From: Branchipolynoe longqiensis | Taxonomy: Eukaryota; Annelida; Polychaeta; Phyllodocida; Polynoidae | Direction of reading: 5' to 3' | DNA length: 64,000 nt | Assembly (NCBI GenBank): GCA_030323885.1 | Contig: CM059198.1 | Coordinates: 62,522,917 to 62,586,916, forward strand | Shown: positions 33,199-41,432 of the stretch, piece by piece | Numbering within the stretch: position 1 is the first letter of the stretch | Layout: each line of letters begins with the position of its first letter | The notes under the pieces: generated by a model | Told to the model about the DNA's origin: nothing | Databases searched by the model: none | The model's input: the letters and a program-made list of their open reading frames with translations, nothing else | Position numbers and translations under genes: made by a program

Positions 33199-33404
33199 TT
33201 TAAAGTTGCATATTCCGATGGCTTTAAGTTTCTAACATTCTCCTTAGATAAATACATTATATTTATAATCTATCTTAGTTTACTTTGAAATAATTTTTAT
33301 TTTAAATTATTAATTTTGGAGATACTTGAAGTGCAGACGTGCAAAATGGTTTTGGCAAGCACCTCAAAACTCCGACATTATAGATTTCTACAGTAAAGTA
33401 ACGG

Positions 33405-33721
33405 GTTTTTTACTTAATGACGCCTCTACAGCACATCAATTTTTATCATTGGCTATTGGTCGCCAACATATGGTCATTCTGACATATTTCATGGAGGAAA
33501 CCCATTGCCGCCACATAGGCTACTCATTCTGATAAACAGCATGGGGTCTTTAAAAAAAGTGTTATATGCACTTTCCTACAGACAGGAGAGCACATACCAC
33601 AGCCTTTGATGAACCAGTTGTGGACCACTGGTTGGAATGGAAAATATCCCAAACTGCAAATGGGTCGACTGAGCAGGGTCGATCATATGACCCACACCTT
33701 TACAGGTGGACAATCTAACGC
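33405..33721 (-). mobile_element. SINE-2 copy inside a T-MITE
   Basis: The reversed tail CTTAATGACGCCTCTACAGC runs to the head end TTACAGGTGGACAATCTAAC, with a small AAAAAAAGTGTTAT insert at 33552. Confidence 0.87.
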
Positions 33722-34255
33722 CAGGGGCCAAATGCACCAATCGGTGTTAGGGCCATAACCGCGGTTTGGCTAGCTCCACATGGCTAACTGTGGAAAATCT
33801 GTATGCATCAATCGGTGCCAGCGCTAACCGCCAACCGTAGCATAGGCTAAGCTAAACCACTTTCAGAGGAGGGGTAACTGCAAGCCGTGCCAGTTAGTGT
33901 GGCGGCCGCCGATATATTAGAGCCAAATCTATTCAATGCGATCATATTTAACAGATTTACATACGCAATAAGTGAAATTGAATCAAATTAACCCTAAAAT
34001 CGAACCGCCATTAACGCTCCCGCTGCATTGGCGGCGTTATTCATATTGTCGAATCGACGAATGTAAAGTAAACAAATCGCCGCCGCCACTTCAACGTCGA
34101 TAAATAAGTACACGGTTAGCTATCCGCCCCGGCTAGTACATTAGTGCGTGCCATTTGACCTATTTCTCCAACCCACCGCTACCCAGAGGTAGCTATCCCA
34201 GAGCTAGCCCCTAGCACCGGCTAAGCTTAACACTGATTGGTGCATACGGCCCCTG
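33722..34255. mobile_element. CAGG-MITE copy
   Basis: The ends CAGGGGCCAAATGCACCAAT and ATTGGTGCATACGGCCCCTG are inverted; words TAACCG/CGGTTA and GCTAGC are iterated. It contains one arm of the shared foldback core (about 33910-34110). Confidence 0.88.
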
Positions 34256-34444
34256 ATATACGTCCCTCTCCGCCGATTTCCTCAGGAACAGGTTCTATTA
34301 AATTGACTTAAGTATTCCTTTCAATGCCGTACCAAATGCATAACAAGTGCACCAGTATCTAAGTTAGATATGCAGAAAATAAGCCAGATAATTGCTTAGG
34401 GTTTTGAAATTTGATGTTTTCATCAGACTGACTATGTGGCTGTA

Positions 34445-34792
34445 ATGCATTAAAACAGTGACATTGACAGTGACAGTGACAGTGACAGTGATGTATCGTG
34501 CGAATTACTGCTTCTCCCCGCGGTGTCAAATGTCGAAATAAAGAGCACACATTTCCCCCCTAGCAGGTATGACTGGTCACTAGATGAGTTAATTACTTCC
34601 GGTCACTCCATGAAACCACTTCCGGGTTACTATACGTAGCCATTATCCGAAATGAAACGGAAATACATGGCGTTTTGTTTACATTCAGCCGTTGATGGTC
34701 TCGGTAATGCTAATGGTCATCCGGTTTGTTAACATGTGTTCTTTACACGAATATTGGCTTTATCGAAGCAAAATATTAAAATTCTAGAAATA
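34445..34792. other. No gene seen
   Basis: A CAGTGA hexamer run (34455-34488) is followed by unique sequence with two ACTTCCGG (inverse ETS-like) motifs at 34588 and 34619. Confidence 0.45.
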
Positions 34793-34807
34793 TTAAAGCT
34801 GCATAAT
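34793..34807 (+). mobile_element. MITE terminus used as the YR element target
   Basis: TTAAAGCTGCATAAT, the left end of a T-MITE-type terminal repeat. Across the YR element the sequence continues CCGACGA at 41356, restoring a GCATAATCCGACGA junction. Similarity to T-MITE further right is weak. Confidence 0.7.
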
Positions 34808-34920
34808 TAACCACGCGAACAAGGAGCCCATGTTATGGATTTTTAATGACACAAAGTATAAGTAAGTACAGTAAGTAAGTTCGGTATGACAGTGTGAATG
34901 TTCGACTCAGGCCCTCAACC
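34805..34920 (-). repeat. YR element terminal repeat A1
   Basis: 116-bp direct repeat, identical to A2 at 35210-35325. It begins with AATTAACCACGCGAACAAGG next to the target sequence TTAAAGCTGCAT. It is the outer end of the 3' side of the element in coding sense. Confidence 0.93.
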
Positions 34921-34959
34921 CTCTGCGTGTGAATGTTCGTTTGTAGGGTTGGGTGGGCG

Positions 34960-35212
34960 GCTGAGTGAAGTCGGCTGAGTTGCTCGTCTGACTGCCCGGT
35001 CGGTAGTGAGTTCAGTGAAGCGAGCTGCTCCTATATATATGTGCTATGACGTCATAGTCTCGTGAGGGCGAGATCGTGACGTCACGACCTCGCGGGCTTG
35101 GTTCTGAGTGAAGCCGGCAGGGGAAATGCAGGGATATGAAACCAGGTGGCAGCAGGGTAGGGCTCCTCGTTCGCGGTCAAATTATCCATGTTGGCGTACC
35201 ATCATGAACAAT
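34960..35212 (-). repeat. YR element internal repeat B1
   Basis: 253-bp direct repeat matching B2 (41103-41355) with one substitution and no indel. It carries the same promoter-like elements as B2 (TATA stretch and two TGACGTCA sites). It overlaps A2 by the three bases AAT (35210-35212). Confidence 0.93.
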
Positions 35213-35325
35213 TAACCACGCGAACAAGGAGCCCATGTTATGGATTTTTAATGACACAAAGTATAAGTAAGTACAGTAAGTAAGTTCGGTATGACAGTGT
35301 GAATGTTCGACTCAGGCCCTCAACC
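35210..35325 (-). repeat. YR element internal repeat A2
   Basis: 116-bp direct repeat identical to A1. It contains the end of the YR coding region (stop at 35320-35322 in the shifted frame). Together with B1 it reproduces the sequence expected when the two ends of the element are joined in a circle. Confidence 0.93.
35247..35252 (-). terminator. Candidate polyadenylation signal ATTAAA in A2
   Basis: ATTAAA on the minus strand, about 70 nt past the YR stop. The same motif in the same context is conserved in the diverged solo repeat (43112-43117) although surrounding bases differ. A1 holds another copy. Confidence 0.35.
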
Positions 35326-36307
35326 AGATAATGTGAGGGCCTGTGTTGGTGTGGAGAAGGCGGACTTGGGGACGTAGGTGTATACGGCGGAAGAACGCCA
35401 GTTTCCGAGGTTCCGTACCTCTTCCAGTGAGGGCCCCGGCCTTGGCGCGTGCCTGGGCCCCACCCCTTCGGAGGCTGTGTAGCGTGTAGGAGTTGGGGTC
35501 GGGTAGGCGTGCGGCGCGCATGGCGGTTCTGAGGGCGGCCAACAAGGTGGTTGCGGCCAGCGGGGCTCCGTTGAGTAGCAGGAAAGCTGGGGCGTCCGGC
35601 GGTGGTGGGTAGGTTGTCTTGTAGTCTCGCCAGGCTCTCACCGGGCATAGAGAGGGTTGGGGCCCCGGCTGGACGTTGATGTAGAACGCGTCCGCCGGGG
35701 ACCTGGTGGTCTTTGTCGAGCGGATGTGGAGGACGATGTGGGTCCCTGCGTCTTGGACGTCCCGGGCCTTGATGGTGTGGCCCGGATCGTTCCTCCGGCC
35801 TGTGACGAGGAGGTTTCCTTGTCTGAGGAGTGTGGCGTAGCCCATTAGTAGGGCTGCGGTCATGACCCTGGCCCCGGGGCCGGCCGCCCGGAACCGCCTA
35901 AGGATGTGGTGGAGAAGGTCTGGTGTAATCGGAGGGGCCTGGGTCGGTCGGTGGTTGGAGGACCTGACTACCCCACGCTTGACGACCGATACAGCGTACG
36001 TGTCGAATGCTGCTGTTGTTCCGCCGACGAGGCTGACCCACGTCCGTGCGCCGCTGAAATAGTTGAGGACTGCCGACGGGGACCTCAGGTCACGGTCAAG
36101 GGCCGCGAGGAGGCCCATTAGGTCGTACTGTGAGGGCCTGCGAGGGTCGTAGAGGCGTTCGCGTGAGTGTTGGAGGTATCTCACGACCTGTCGGCTCTTG
36201 TTACGCCAGGTTCCCGCCGCCAGTCCTGCGTTGAACAGCGCTGCTATCCGGTCCCGGTCGTTGGTGGACGAGGCTGGGGATAGAAAGCAGATATTACTAT
36301 CCCCAGG
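35320..36307 (-). pseudogene. tyrosine recombinase (YR) of the retrotransposon, frameshifted
   Basis: Tyrosine recombinase that would integrate the circular DNA copy. The frame opens directly after the pol TAG (36308-36310) with no ATG near its start. Numbering from the GTG at 36184: a SAM-like core-binding region at about 1-80, a PITPDLL linker near 85, box I arginine R121 in LLRQGNLL, and box II H236-S-L-R239. After residue 253 (about 35425) the ORF reads into an unrelated tail and stops at 35312. A different frame from 35424 downward encodes GNWRSSAVYTYV, the expected block with the catalytic tyrosine (codon 35380-35382 or 35374-35376), and ends in TGA at 35320-35322 inside repeat A2. A one-base insertion or two-base deletion therefore separates the R/H/R residues from Tyr, so this copy should be inactive unless recoded or misassembled. 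Confidence 0.85.
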
Positions 36308-38878
36308 CTATACGGTATTTGGAATGACAGCGTTAGTGTGCTTGACTGTGACCCGCTTTAGTTCGAGTCGGGAACATATTGTGTCTGCCTTCTCTTGGGC
36401 GGCGGGGTCGAAGGGGGCCCTGCTCAGGGCGTCGGCGAGGACTAAGTCTTTCCCTGGTTTATGGAGAATGCGGATCTCGGTTGAGTGGAGCGCGGCAAAC
36501 CTCCAGAGTTCCCTCGCGCAGGCACAGAGCACCGGGTCCCTTCCGGCTCCGGACGCGAGTACTGATTGCGAGGTCTGGTTGTCTGTGTTGATCACTATGA
36601 CAAAGTCGTGTGGTTTGAGGGGGGCAAGGGCGTGGAGGGCGACAACCAGGTTGATGGCCTCCAGCCTGTTTATGTGGTGGCCGCTTGCTTTGAAGTCCTC
36701 TGGGTATGCTTCCGAGTAGTAGGCCTCTTGGGAGTGGGCCCCTCCGGCCTGGAGGGAGGAGTCGCACTCGATGACCCAGGGTGTTTTGGGAGGGTCTTTG
36801 AGGAGCACTACGCCGTTGGTGGTCCTGGCGTAGTCGGCAAACCATGCCAGGTCGCGTTTGAGTTCTGTGGTGACTGTGTGCCTTCCGGTGCGAGGGGTCT
36901 CTCTTAGCGCTGTCAGTATCCGGTTCATGAACCTTCTAGCTGGGGTGACGCACCTGGCGATGTGCTGCAGCCGCCCGACTACTCGCTGCAGTGTCGCTCT
37001 TGTTATCTTTTGGGCGGCCGCCACGTGGTTACACTCCTTGATCACGTCCGCGAGCTTGTCATCTGGGATGCACACTGTCATCTGAGCGGTGCAGATCTCA
37101 TAGCCGAGCCAGTGGATCCGATGTGTGGGTGGCGTGCACTTGGTGGGCGCGAGGGCCAGGCCCAGTGCCGCCATGATTTTCAGCATGTCGACATATGCTG
37201 CGTCCGCGGCCTTCTTTGTGGCCGCTACCCCGACGAAATCGTCTAGGTAGCAGAGGGCGAAATGCCCTCTTTTCCTGAGCAAGTAGGTTACGGCATTGGT
37301 TGTGCGGGCACAGGCCAGTGCAGAGGTCCTGCACCCAAATGCCGGGGCCACATCGAAGTAGAGGTCTCCGTCGACCGTGATGCCCAGGAGGGGGACGGAG
37401 AGGGGACACGTCCGCAGCTGTCTGTAGGCTCGGGCCAGGTCTGCGGACCAGATATAGCAGCCCTGGCCGAGCCTTGTGACCTCGTCCGCGAGGTCCATTA
37501 TCCCGGGGAGGGTATAGGTGGTGGGCCTTCCTTGGAAGTAACCCTTCCTGATCCCCGCGTTTACGCTGGCGCCCCTTGGGTAGCTGAGGTCCACGATGAC
37601 CCGCCGCTCATCTGTGTTCTTTTTAGGGCGGGTCATCATGGGGCTGGTCTGTGCCCACGGTGTGAAAGGAGTCGTCGCGAACGGGCCGAGGATGGCGCCG
37701 TGCCCGAGCTCTTTCCGGACATGCTCGCGAATCCAGTGGAGATGTTCGGCGTCTTCATTGTGGTTTGCGGAGGCCGGTATTGGTGGTTCATCCGCCGTAT
37801 AGTCCACCGGCCATCCGAATTCCAGGAAGTCGACCAGCTGGCTGTCGTGGTAGTACTTGAGGTATTTCCTCCATGCTGGGATTTTTAAGTCTGATGGAAT
37901 CGGTATTCTGGCTGCTACGTGGTTGGGGAGGCCCGTGGCGCGCACCTTATTGTAGATATCCATGTACGGGTGGCCCTCCCAGGCCTGTGGTACTGTGGTG
38001 GGCCAGATTTTGAATATCGTGGAACGGTATGTTATTGGAGTGTGCGGGGGGTCGTACGGCATGGCGGGTTCGGAGCTGGGGTCATCTAGGACCTGCTCGA
38101 CGTCCTCTGCAGCCTGCGCTCGGTGGTCGGTTATGAGCAGCGCGTCTGGTTGCTCGTCTTCGTCCGGGTCGTTGCGGTGTCTGTAGGTGTGTCGTGGTTG
38201 GGCGGGTGGGGCCGGGCGTATCCGTGCCACCCTGTTTCTTTCGGACCGGCGCCGCGTCGTGGCAGGGCGGCCGTCAGCGCTTATTGGAGTGGTGGATCGT
38301 GTGTTTGTTGTCGTGGTATCTTGCGCCGCCGCGGCCGGGTTGGCTGGCGGGGGGTCTTGTTGTTGGGGGGCCGTAGCCGCCGGCTCTGCGGTGTGAGGTT
38401 GTCCACTGTTGGGTCCTCGGTTTTCTGGTTCGGTTTGTGGGCTGTCGTCTTGCCGGGTGGTGTGCGTTTCTGTGAGTGCGACTTCTATGTCGATGCACGG
38501 TGTGGCGGGCGTGCTCGTCGGGGCCTTTTTGGAGTGGGTTGCTGGCCGCGGCGGCGGTTTTTGGCGTGTATCAGACTGGTGAGGGGGGTTGCCTCGTGGT
38601 GTCGGCTCTCTCGGTTCCGTTGGAGGGCTGTTGAGGTGTTCGTCCTGAGGTGCTTCTAGGGTGGCCTTTCTGTGTTGGTTGTGGTTCGTGTCTGCTGGTT
38701 CGGTGGGGTTGAGATGTGAAGTGGTGTCGGCTCTGACGTCCGTGGTGCTGTCTTGTTTAGGCGCATCGTTGGGGGTTTCGGTTGTTCGGGTTTGTTTCGT
38801 TGTATTTGTCGGGTTGGTTCTTGGGCAGTGGTGCGTTTGTTGGTCCTTTTTTACGGCCCGTGCTGGGCCGTTCAGCAA
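36308..38878 (-). CDS. pol: reverse transcriptase-RNase H of the YR retrotransposon
   Basis: 856-codon open frame. Residues 1-270 are disordered (Thr/Pro/Asn rich) with no recognisable domain. Reverse transcriptase spans about 330-650: motif A SADLARAYRQL with D480, fingers/palm FGCRTSALACARTT near 514, motif C YLDD at 544-547, then LGYEI. RNase H spans about 695-825 with D706 (ECDSS), E740 (NRLEAI), D766 (NTDNQ) and D816 (ADALS), so the acidic tetrad is complete. It copies element RNA into DNA. The first codon used here is TTG and the first in-frame ATG is at residue 273, so translation probably depends on -1 slippage from gag or on reinitiation. The frame ends in TAG at 36308-36310, and the same frame stays open into the YR, so pol and YR look like one polyprotein split by a single stop. 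Confidence 0.9.
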   Translation of the reverse strand: MLNGPARAVKKDQQTHHCPRTNPTNTTKQTRTTETPNDAPKQDSTTDVRADTTSHLNPTEPADTNHNQHRKATLEAPQDEHLNSPPTEPREPTPRGNPPHQSDTRQKPPPRPATHSKKAPTSTPATPCIDIEVALTETHTTRQDDSPQTEPENRGPNSGQPHTAEPAATAPQQQDPPPANPAAAAQDTTTTNTRSTTPISADGRPATTRRRSERNRVARIRPAPPAQPRHTYRHRNDPDEDEQPDALLITDHRAQAAEDVEQVLDDPSSEPAMPYDPPHTPITYRSTIFKIWPTTVPQAWEGHPYMDIYNKVRATGLPNHVAARIPIPSDLKIPAWRKYLKYYHDSQLVDFLEFGWPVDYTADEPPIPASANHNEDAEHLHWIREHVRKELGHGAILGPFATTPFTPWAQTSPMMTRPKKNTDERRVIVDLSYPRGASVNAGIRKGYFQGRPTTYTLPGIMDLADEVTRLGQGCYIWSADLARAYRQLRTCPLSVPLLGITVDGDLYFDVAPAFGCRTSALACARTTNAVTYLLRKRGHFALCYLDDFVGVAATKKAADAAYVDMLKIMAALGLALAPTKCTPPTHRIHWLGYEICTAQMTVCIPDDKLADVIKECNHVAAAQKITRATLQRVVGRLQHIARCVTPARRFMNRILTALRETPRTGRHTVTTELKRDLAWFADYARTTNGVVLLKDPPKTPWVIECDSSLQAGGAHSQEAYYSEAYPEDFKASGHHINRLEAINLVVALHALAPLKPHDFVIVINTDNQTSQSVLASGAGRDPVLCACARELWRFAALHSTEIRILHKPGKDLVLADALSRAPFDPAAQEKADTICSRLELKRVTVKHTNAVIPNTV

Positions 38879-38884
38879 AAATCC
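38872..38884 (-). promoter_or_regulatory. Candidate -1 slip site at the gag/pol boundary
   Basis: The last gag codons read GAT TTT TGC TGA. A tRNA on TTT could re-pair one base back on TTT within the five-T run and continue in the pol frame (TTG CTG AAC). It is not a textbook X XXY YYZ heptamer. Pol has no AUG for its first 272 codons, so some recoding, reinitiation or splicing is needed. Confidence 0.35.
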
Positions 38885-40215
38885 TGGTTGTCGGTGTTGG
38901 TCTCGTTTGTGGCTCCTTGCGTCCGCTTTTCGAGTTGCCGTTTCTTGTTGTTACAATCGGTCTCTTTGTGTGGGTTGGCTCGCCTGTATTTGTTGGCGCA
39001 CCATGCGCAGAGGTGGGCGAATCGTTCCACACCTGTCCCGTGGGATGTGGTGAAGCCGCAGTCCTGTCCGCTATTCCAGCGGTGGCAGGGGCGGCCGTCC
39101 GTCTCGTAGTTAAATTCCGGCCGCCTGTACTGCTGGTATCCTGAGTTGGCGGGGGTGTCTGTCTTTTGGTGGTAGTCGTCGTCCATTCTGTGTTGGGGCG
39201 AGCGTTGGTGTCTTTTCCCGTTAGTGCCTCGTTTCGTGCTCCTTGTCCCTGTGAGGCAGGCGTCGCGTTGGACGTCCTTGATAGCCGTTGGGTCTCTCCA
39301 GGCTCTGGGCAACCTGCCGTCGTCTATCATATTAAAGATCCTTTCGGACCAGGCGAGGCAGGTTACCCATTCCCATTCTGCGGCCATTTCTACTAGTTGC
39401 TCGACGTGATCGGACAGGGGTTCGATCCAGCTGGCGGGGACGGCTGAGTCTTTGGCCATCCTGTGAACGGCTGATATGTACTCGAACCAGGTGCTCTCGC
39501 CTTGAGCCACCTTCCCTTTGAGTTCCCCTCTGATCACAAAAGTATGCGGAAGAAGTGGTTTCCTACCTCTGTGGGGCTTGCTGGATCCGTTTGCCTGGGA
39601 GATGATGTCGTTCATCTCGCGCTGGCTGGGCCTGTCGTCGTCGGATGAGCGCGAGCGCTTTCTGGTGCGTCCTTCTCGGTTTTTGCCTCGTGTATCGCGG
39701 GTGGTCGTCCTGTCGTACCTGTTGCGTGGTGTGGAGGACGGCCGCCAGGTGCGCCTGCGTTCGGGCGATGAGGAGACGTTGCGGGCGCGGTGGTTGGTGC
39801 GGTATCCGTTGGTATGGTGGCTGGATGTGGAGCGTGAGGATGTTGTGGAAGAGTCCTTGCTATGTGTGCGCTTGCGTTTGTGTTTGGTGGACTCGATCGC
39901 CGCGACCCTCTCTAGCATGACTTTGTTCATTTCTTCTTGCCTAGCCAGCGAGTCGGCCAGGGACTGCTGTAGGCGGGCCAGCTGTCCGGCCGAGTCTTCG
40001 GAGTTGTGTTGTTGGTTGTTCGCCTCGGCGGCCGTTGCCTCGGGCATCTTCGTCGTGGGGTGTGGTGTCTGAAGGGCTGTGGTGCGTGGCCTGCCTCGGG
40101 TGCGGGTTGTTGGGGCTCTGACAGCGTTATCCGCCGGAGTTGGTTGTTCGTCCCGGTTGGCCGTCTCTGCGCTGGTTTCTGTGGCGTGTCTTGGTCGTTT
40201 CGTGGTGCGTGGCAT
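38872..40215 (-). CDS. gag-like nucleocapsid protein of the YR retrotransposon
   Basis: 447-residue first ORF, starting at an ATG (40213-40215) with a G at -3. The N-terminal half is low complexity and basic, rich in Arg, Ser and Thr (residues about 1-210), fitting nucleic-acid binding. The middle is a more ordered segment (about 225-330, with Trp-containing motifs). At the C-terminus is a Cys/His cluster: C377, C386, H391, H401, C403, C406, H416, C421. It follows the C-x(n)-C-x(n)-H-x-C-x2-C pattern seen in gag proteins of DIRS/Ngaro-order elements, distinct from the retroviral CCHC knuckle. Expected role, by analogy: packaging element RNA in a cytoplasmic particle. It ends in TGA at 38872-38874, 7 nt inside the open frame of pol, which lies in the -1 frame. 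No ORF disruption is visible. A spliced or longer form is not excluded. Confidence 0.85.
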   Translation of the reverse strand: MPRTTKRPRHATETSAETANRDEQPTPADNAVRAPTTRTRGRPRTTALQTPHPTTKMPEATAAEANNQQHNSEDSAGQLARLQQSLADSLARQEEMNKVMLERVAAIESTKHKRKRTHSKDSSTTSSRSTSSHHTNGYRTNHRARNVSSSPERRRTWRPSSTPRNRYDRTTTRDTRGKNREGRTRKRSRSSDDDRPSQREMNDIISQANGSSKPHRGRKPLLPHTFVIRGELKGKVAQGESTWFEYISAVHRMAKDSAVPASWIEPLSDHVEQLVEMAAEWEWVTCLAWSERIFNMIDDGRLPRAWRDPTAIKDVQRDACLTGTRSTKRGTNGKRHQRSPQHRMDDDYHQKTDTPANSGYQQYRRPEFNYETDGRPCHRWNSGQDCGFTTSHGTGVERFAHLCAWCANKYRRANPHKETDCNNKKRQLEKRTQGATNETNTDNQDFC

Positions 40216-41102
40216 GGCTGGGTGGTTTTTGTTGGCTGTTCTTGATATTCGTTCGTTTGGCTGCGCGCAGGGTTGTGATGTGTTCGCGTTGTGATTTGTC
40301 GCCGGCGGTGCAGTGGCGTAGCAGCGGGTGGCTGTGGGCGGAGAGCAAGCCGGGTGGCTGGAGTAGAGTTTTTCGGCCGTTCGTTTGGCTGCGGGCAGGG
40401 TTGTGTTGTGTTCGCCGTGTGTCGCCGGGCGGGCAGTGGCGTGGAGGCTTGGTCGTCAGTCGCTTGTTTTGGCGGGTGTGCAGTGTGATGTAGGGTGGTG
40501 CAGTGTGCTGCAGGTTTGTTGGTCGTTCGTTTGGCTGCGCGCAGGGTTGTGATGTGTTCGCGTTGTAGCAGTCCGTCAGTCCGTCAGTCGTTTATTGGCG
40601 GTGTGTTGTCGCCGGGCGGTGCAGTGGTGTAGCAGGTTGTGATGTGTTCGCGGTGTGATGTGTTCGCGGTGTGTTGTTGGCAGCGGTGCAGTGGCGGTGG
40701 CTGGCCGGGTGTGTCGTGGTTGGGTTCGTTTTACCTGGCGGCGTGTTGGGCAGTGGGTGTTGGTAGTATGCTGCCGTGTTGTGTAGAGATTAGGGCCGTT
40801 TGGCTGCGGGCAGGGTTGCGTCGTGTTCGCGGTGTTTTCGTCGGCGGGTGGTGCGGTGCGGTTTATAGCGTGCCGAGTGGCTGTAAGACGGATAGTTGGT
40901 GCTTACTTGGTTGTTGTGGCGGCAGGGCGACAGGCGGGCCCGGTATGTGCAGGGTTGGGGTTGTTCGTCCGGCTGGGCGGCGTGCAGTGGAGAGACTAGC
41001 CGGTTGGCTGTAGGTGGTGAGCGAGCCGGGTGGCTGTAGGTGGAGAGCAAGCCGGGTGGCTGTTTGGAGAGCAAGCCGGGTGGCTGGTAGTGGTGAGTTG
41101 GA
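40216..41102 (-). other. YR element 5' leader with internal direct repeats
   Basis: GC-rich, G/T-biased leader between B2 and gag. Short direct repeats recur, such as GGGTTGTGATGTGTTCGCG (near 40270, 40545, 40630) and AAGCCGGGTGGCTG (near 40348, 41049, 41073). I see no coding sequence on either strand; the plus-strand open frames here are compositional. Confidence 0.6.
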
Positions 41103-41355
41103 GCTGAGTGAGGTCGGCTGAGTTGCTCGTCTGACTGCCCGGTCGGTAGTGAGTTCAGTGAAGCGAGCTGCTCCTATATATATGTGCTATGACGTCATAG
41201 TCTCGTGAGGGCGAGATCGTGACGTCACGACCTCGCGGGCTTGGTTCTGAGTGAAGCCGGCAGGGGAAATGCAGGGATATGAAACCAGGTGGCAGCAGGG
41301 TAGGGCTCCTCGTTCGCGGTCAAATTATCCATGTTGGCGTACCATCATGAACAAT
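41103..41355 (-). repeat. YR element terminal repeat B2
   Basis: 253-bp terminal repeat at the 5' end of the element in coding sense. It ends in CATGAACAAT next to flank CCGACGA. It holds the probable promoter. An inverted match to A1 (GCGAACnAGGAGCCC) lies about 50 bp inside this end. Confidence 0.93.
41175..41227 (-). promoter_or_regulatory. Probable YR element promoter: two CRE motifs plus TATA
   Basis: Read on the minus strand, two palindromic TGACGTCA motifs (41220-41227 and 41190-41197) are followed by an ATATATATA stretch (41175-41183), the order expected of a TATA promoter with upstream CREB/ATF sites. Transcription would start about 25-30 bp further on, near 41145-41150, leaving a leader of roughly 930 nt before the gag ATG. 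The same set occurs in B1 (35032-35084). The related solo repeat at 42743 keeps the TATA (TATATAAG), supporting function. Confidence 0.55.
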
Positions 41356-41432
41356 CCGACGAAATTGTAAACTTTTCTAAGCACATGCACTTAGTTAGCT
41401 TTGGTCTGAGATAATTCATTTAGATCCTGAGT

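Larger units (their letters stand above)
33200..34444 (-). mobile_element. T-MITE split by a SINE-2 and a CAGG-MITE
   Basis: The left part is 33200-33404 (TTTAAAGTTGCATATTCCGA). The right part resumes near 34287 with AACAGGTTCTATTAAATTGA and decays at the right end (ATCAGACTGACTATGTGGC). Two younger insertions lie between. Confidence 0.82.
34805..41355 (-). mobile_element. YR retrotransposon, Ngaro/PAT-like, split direct repeats
   Basis: Complete 6551-bp tyrosine-recombinase retrotransposon coded on the minus strand. In coding direction the order is B2 (253 bp), long leader, gag, RT-RNase H, YR, A2 (116 bp), B1 (253 bp), 39-bp spacer, A1 (116 bp). This is the split-direct-repeat layout known for Ngaro and PAT elements, not the inverted repeats of DIRS1. 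A1 and A2 look identical and B1 and B2 differ at one base, so the copy is young. There is no target duplication; both edges carry AAT, also found at the internal B1/A2 junction. I see no methyltransferase domain between RNase H and YR, which favours Ngaro over PAT/DIRS. The interior is GC-rich against AT-rich flanks. Coding damage: an in-frame TAG between RNase H and YR, and a frameshift near the YR C-terminus. Confidence 0.93.

Noticed and set aside
35312..35421. Tail of the 290-codon YR frame as a genuine C-terminus
   Set aside because: The tail lacks the G-x-W and tyrosine motifs, which are present in another frame at the same place, so a frameshift is the better explanation.
36184..36310. 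Methyltransferase domain between RNase H and YR, as in DIRS and PAT
   Set aside because: Only about 40 codons separate the pol stop from the recombinase; there is no room and no motif.
36198..40493. Many plus-strand ORFs (up to 208 codons) across the YR element
   Set aside because: They are antisense shadows of the GC-rich gag/pol/YR frames and have no recognisable domain.
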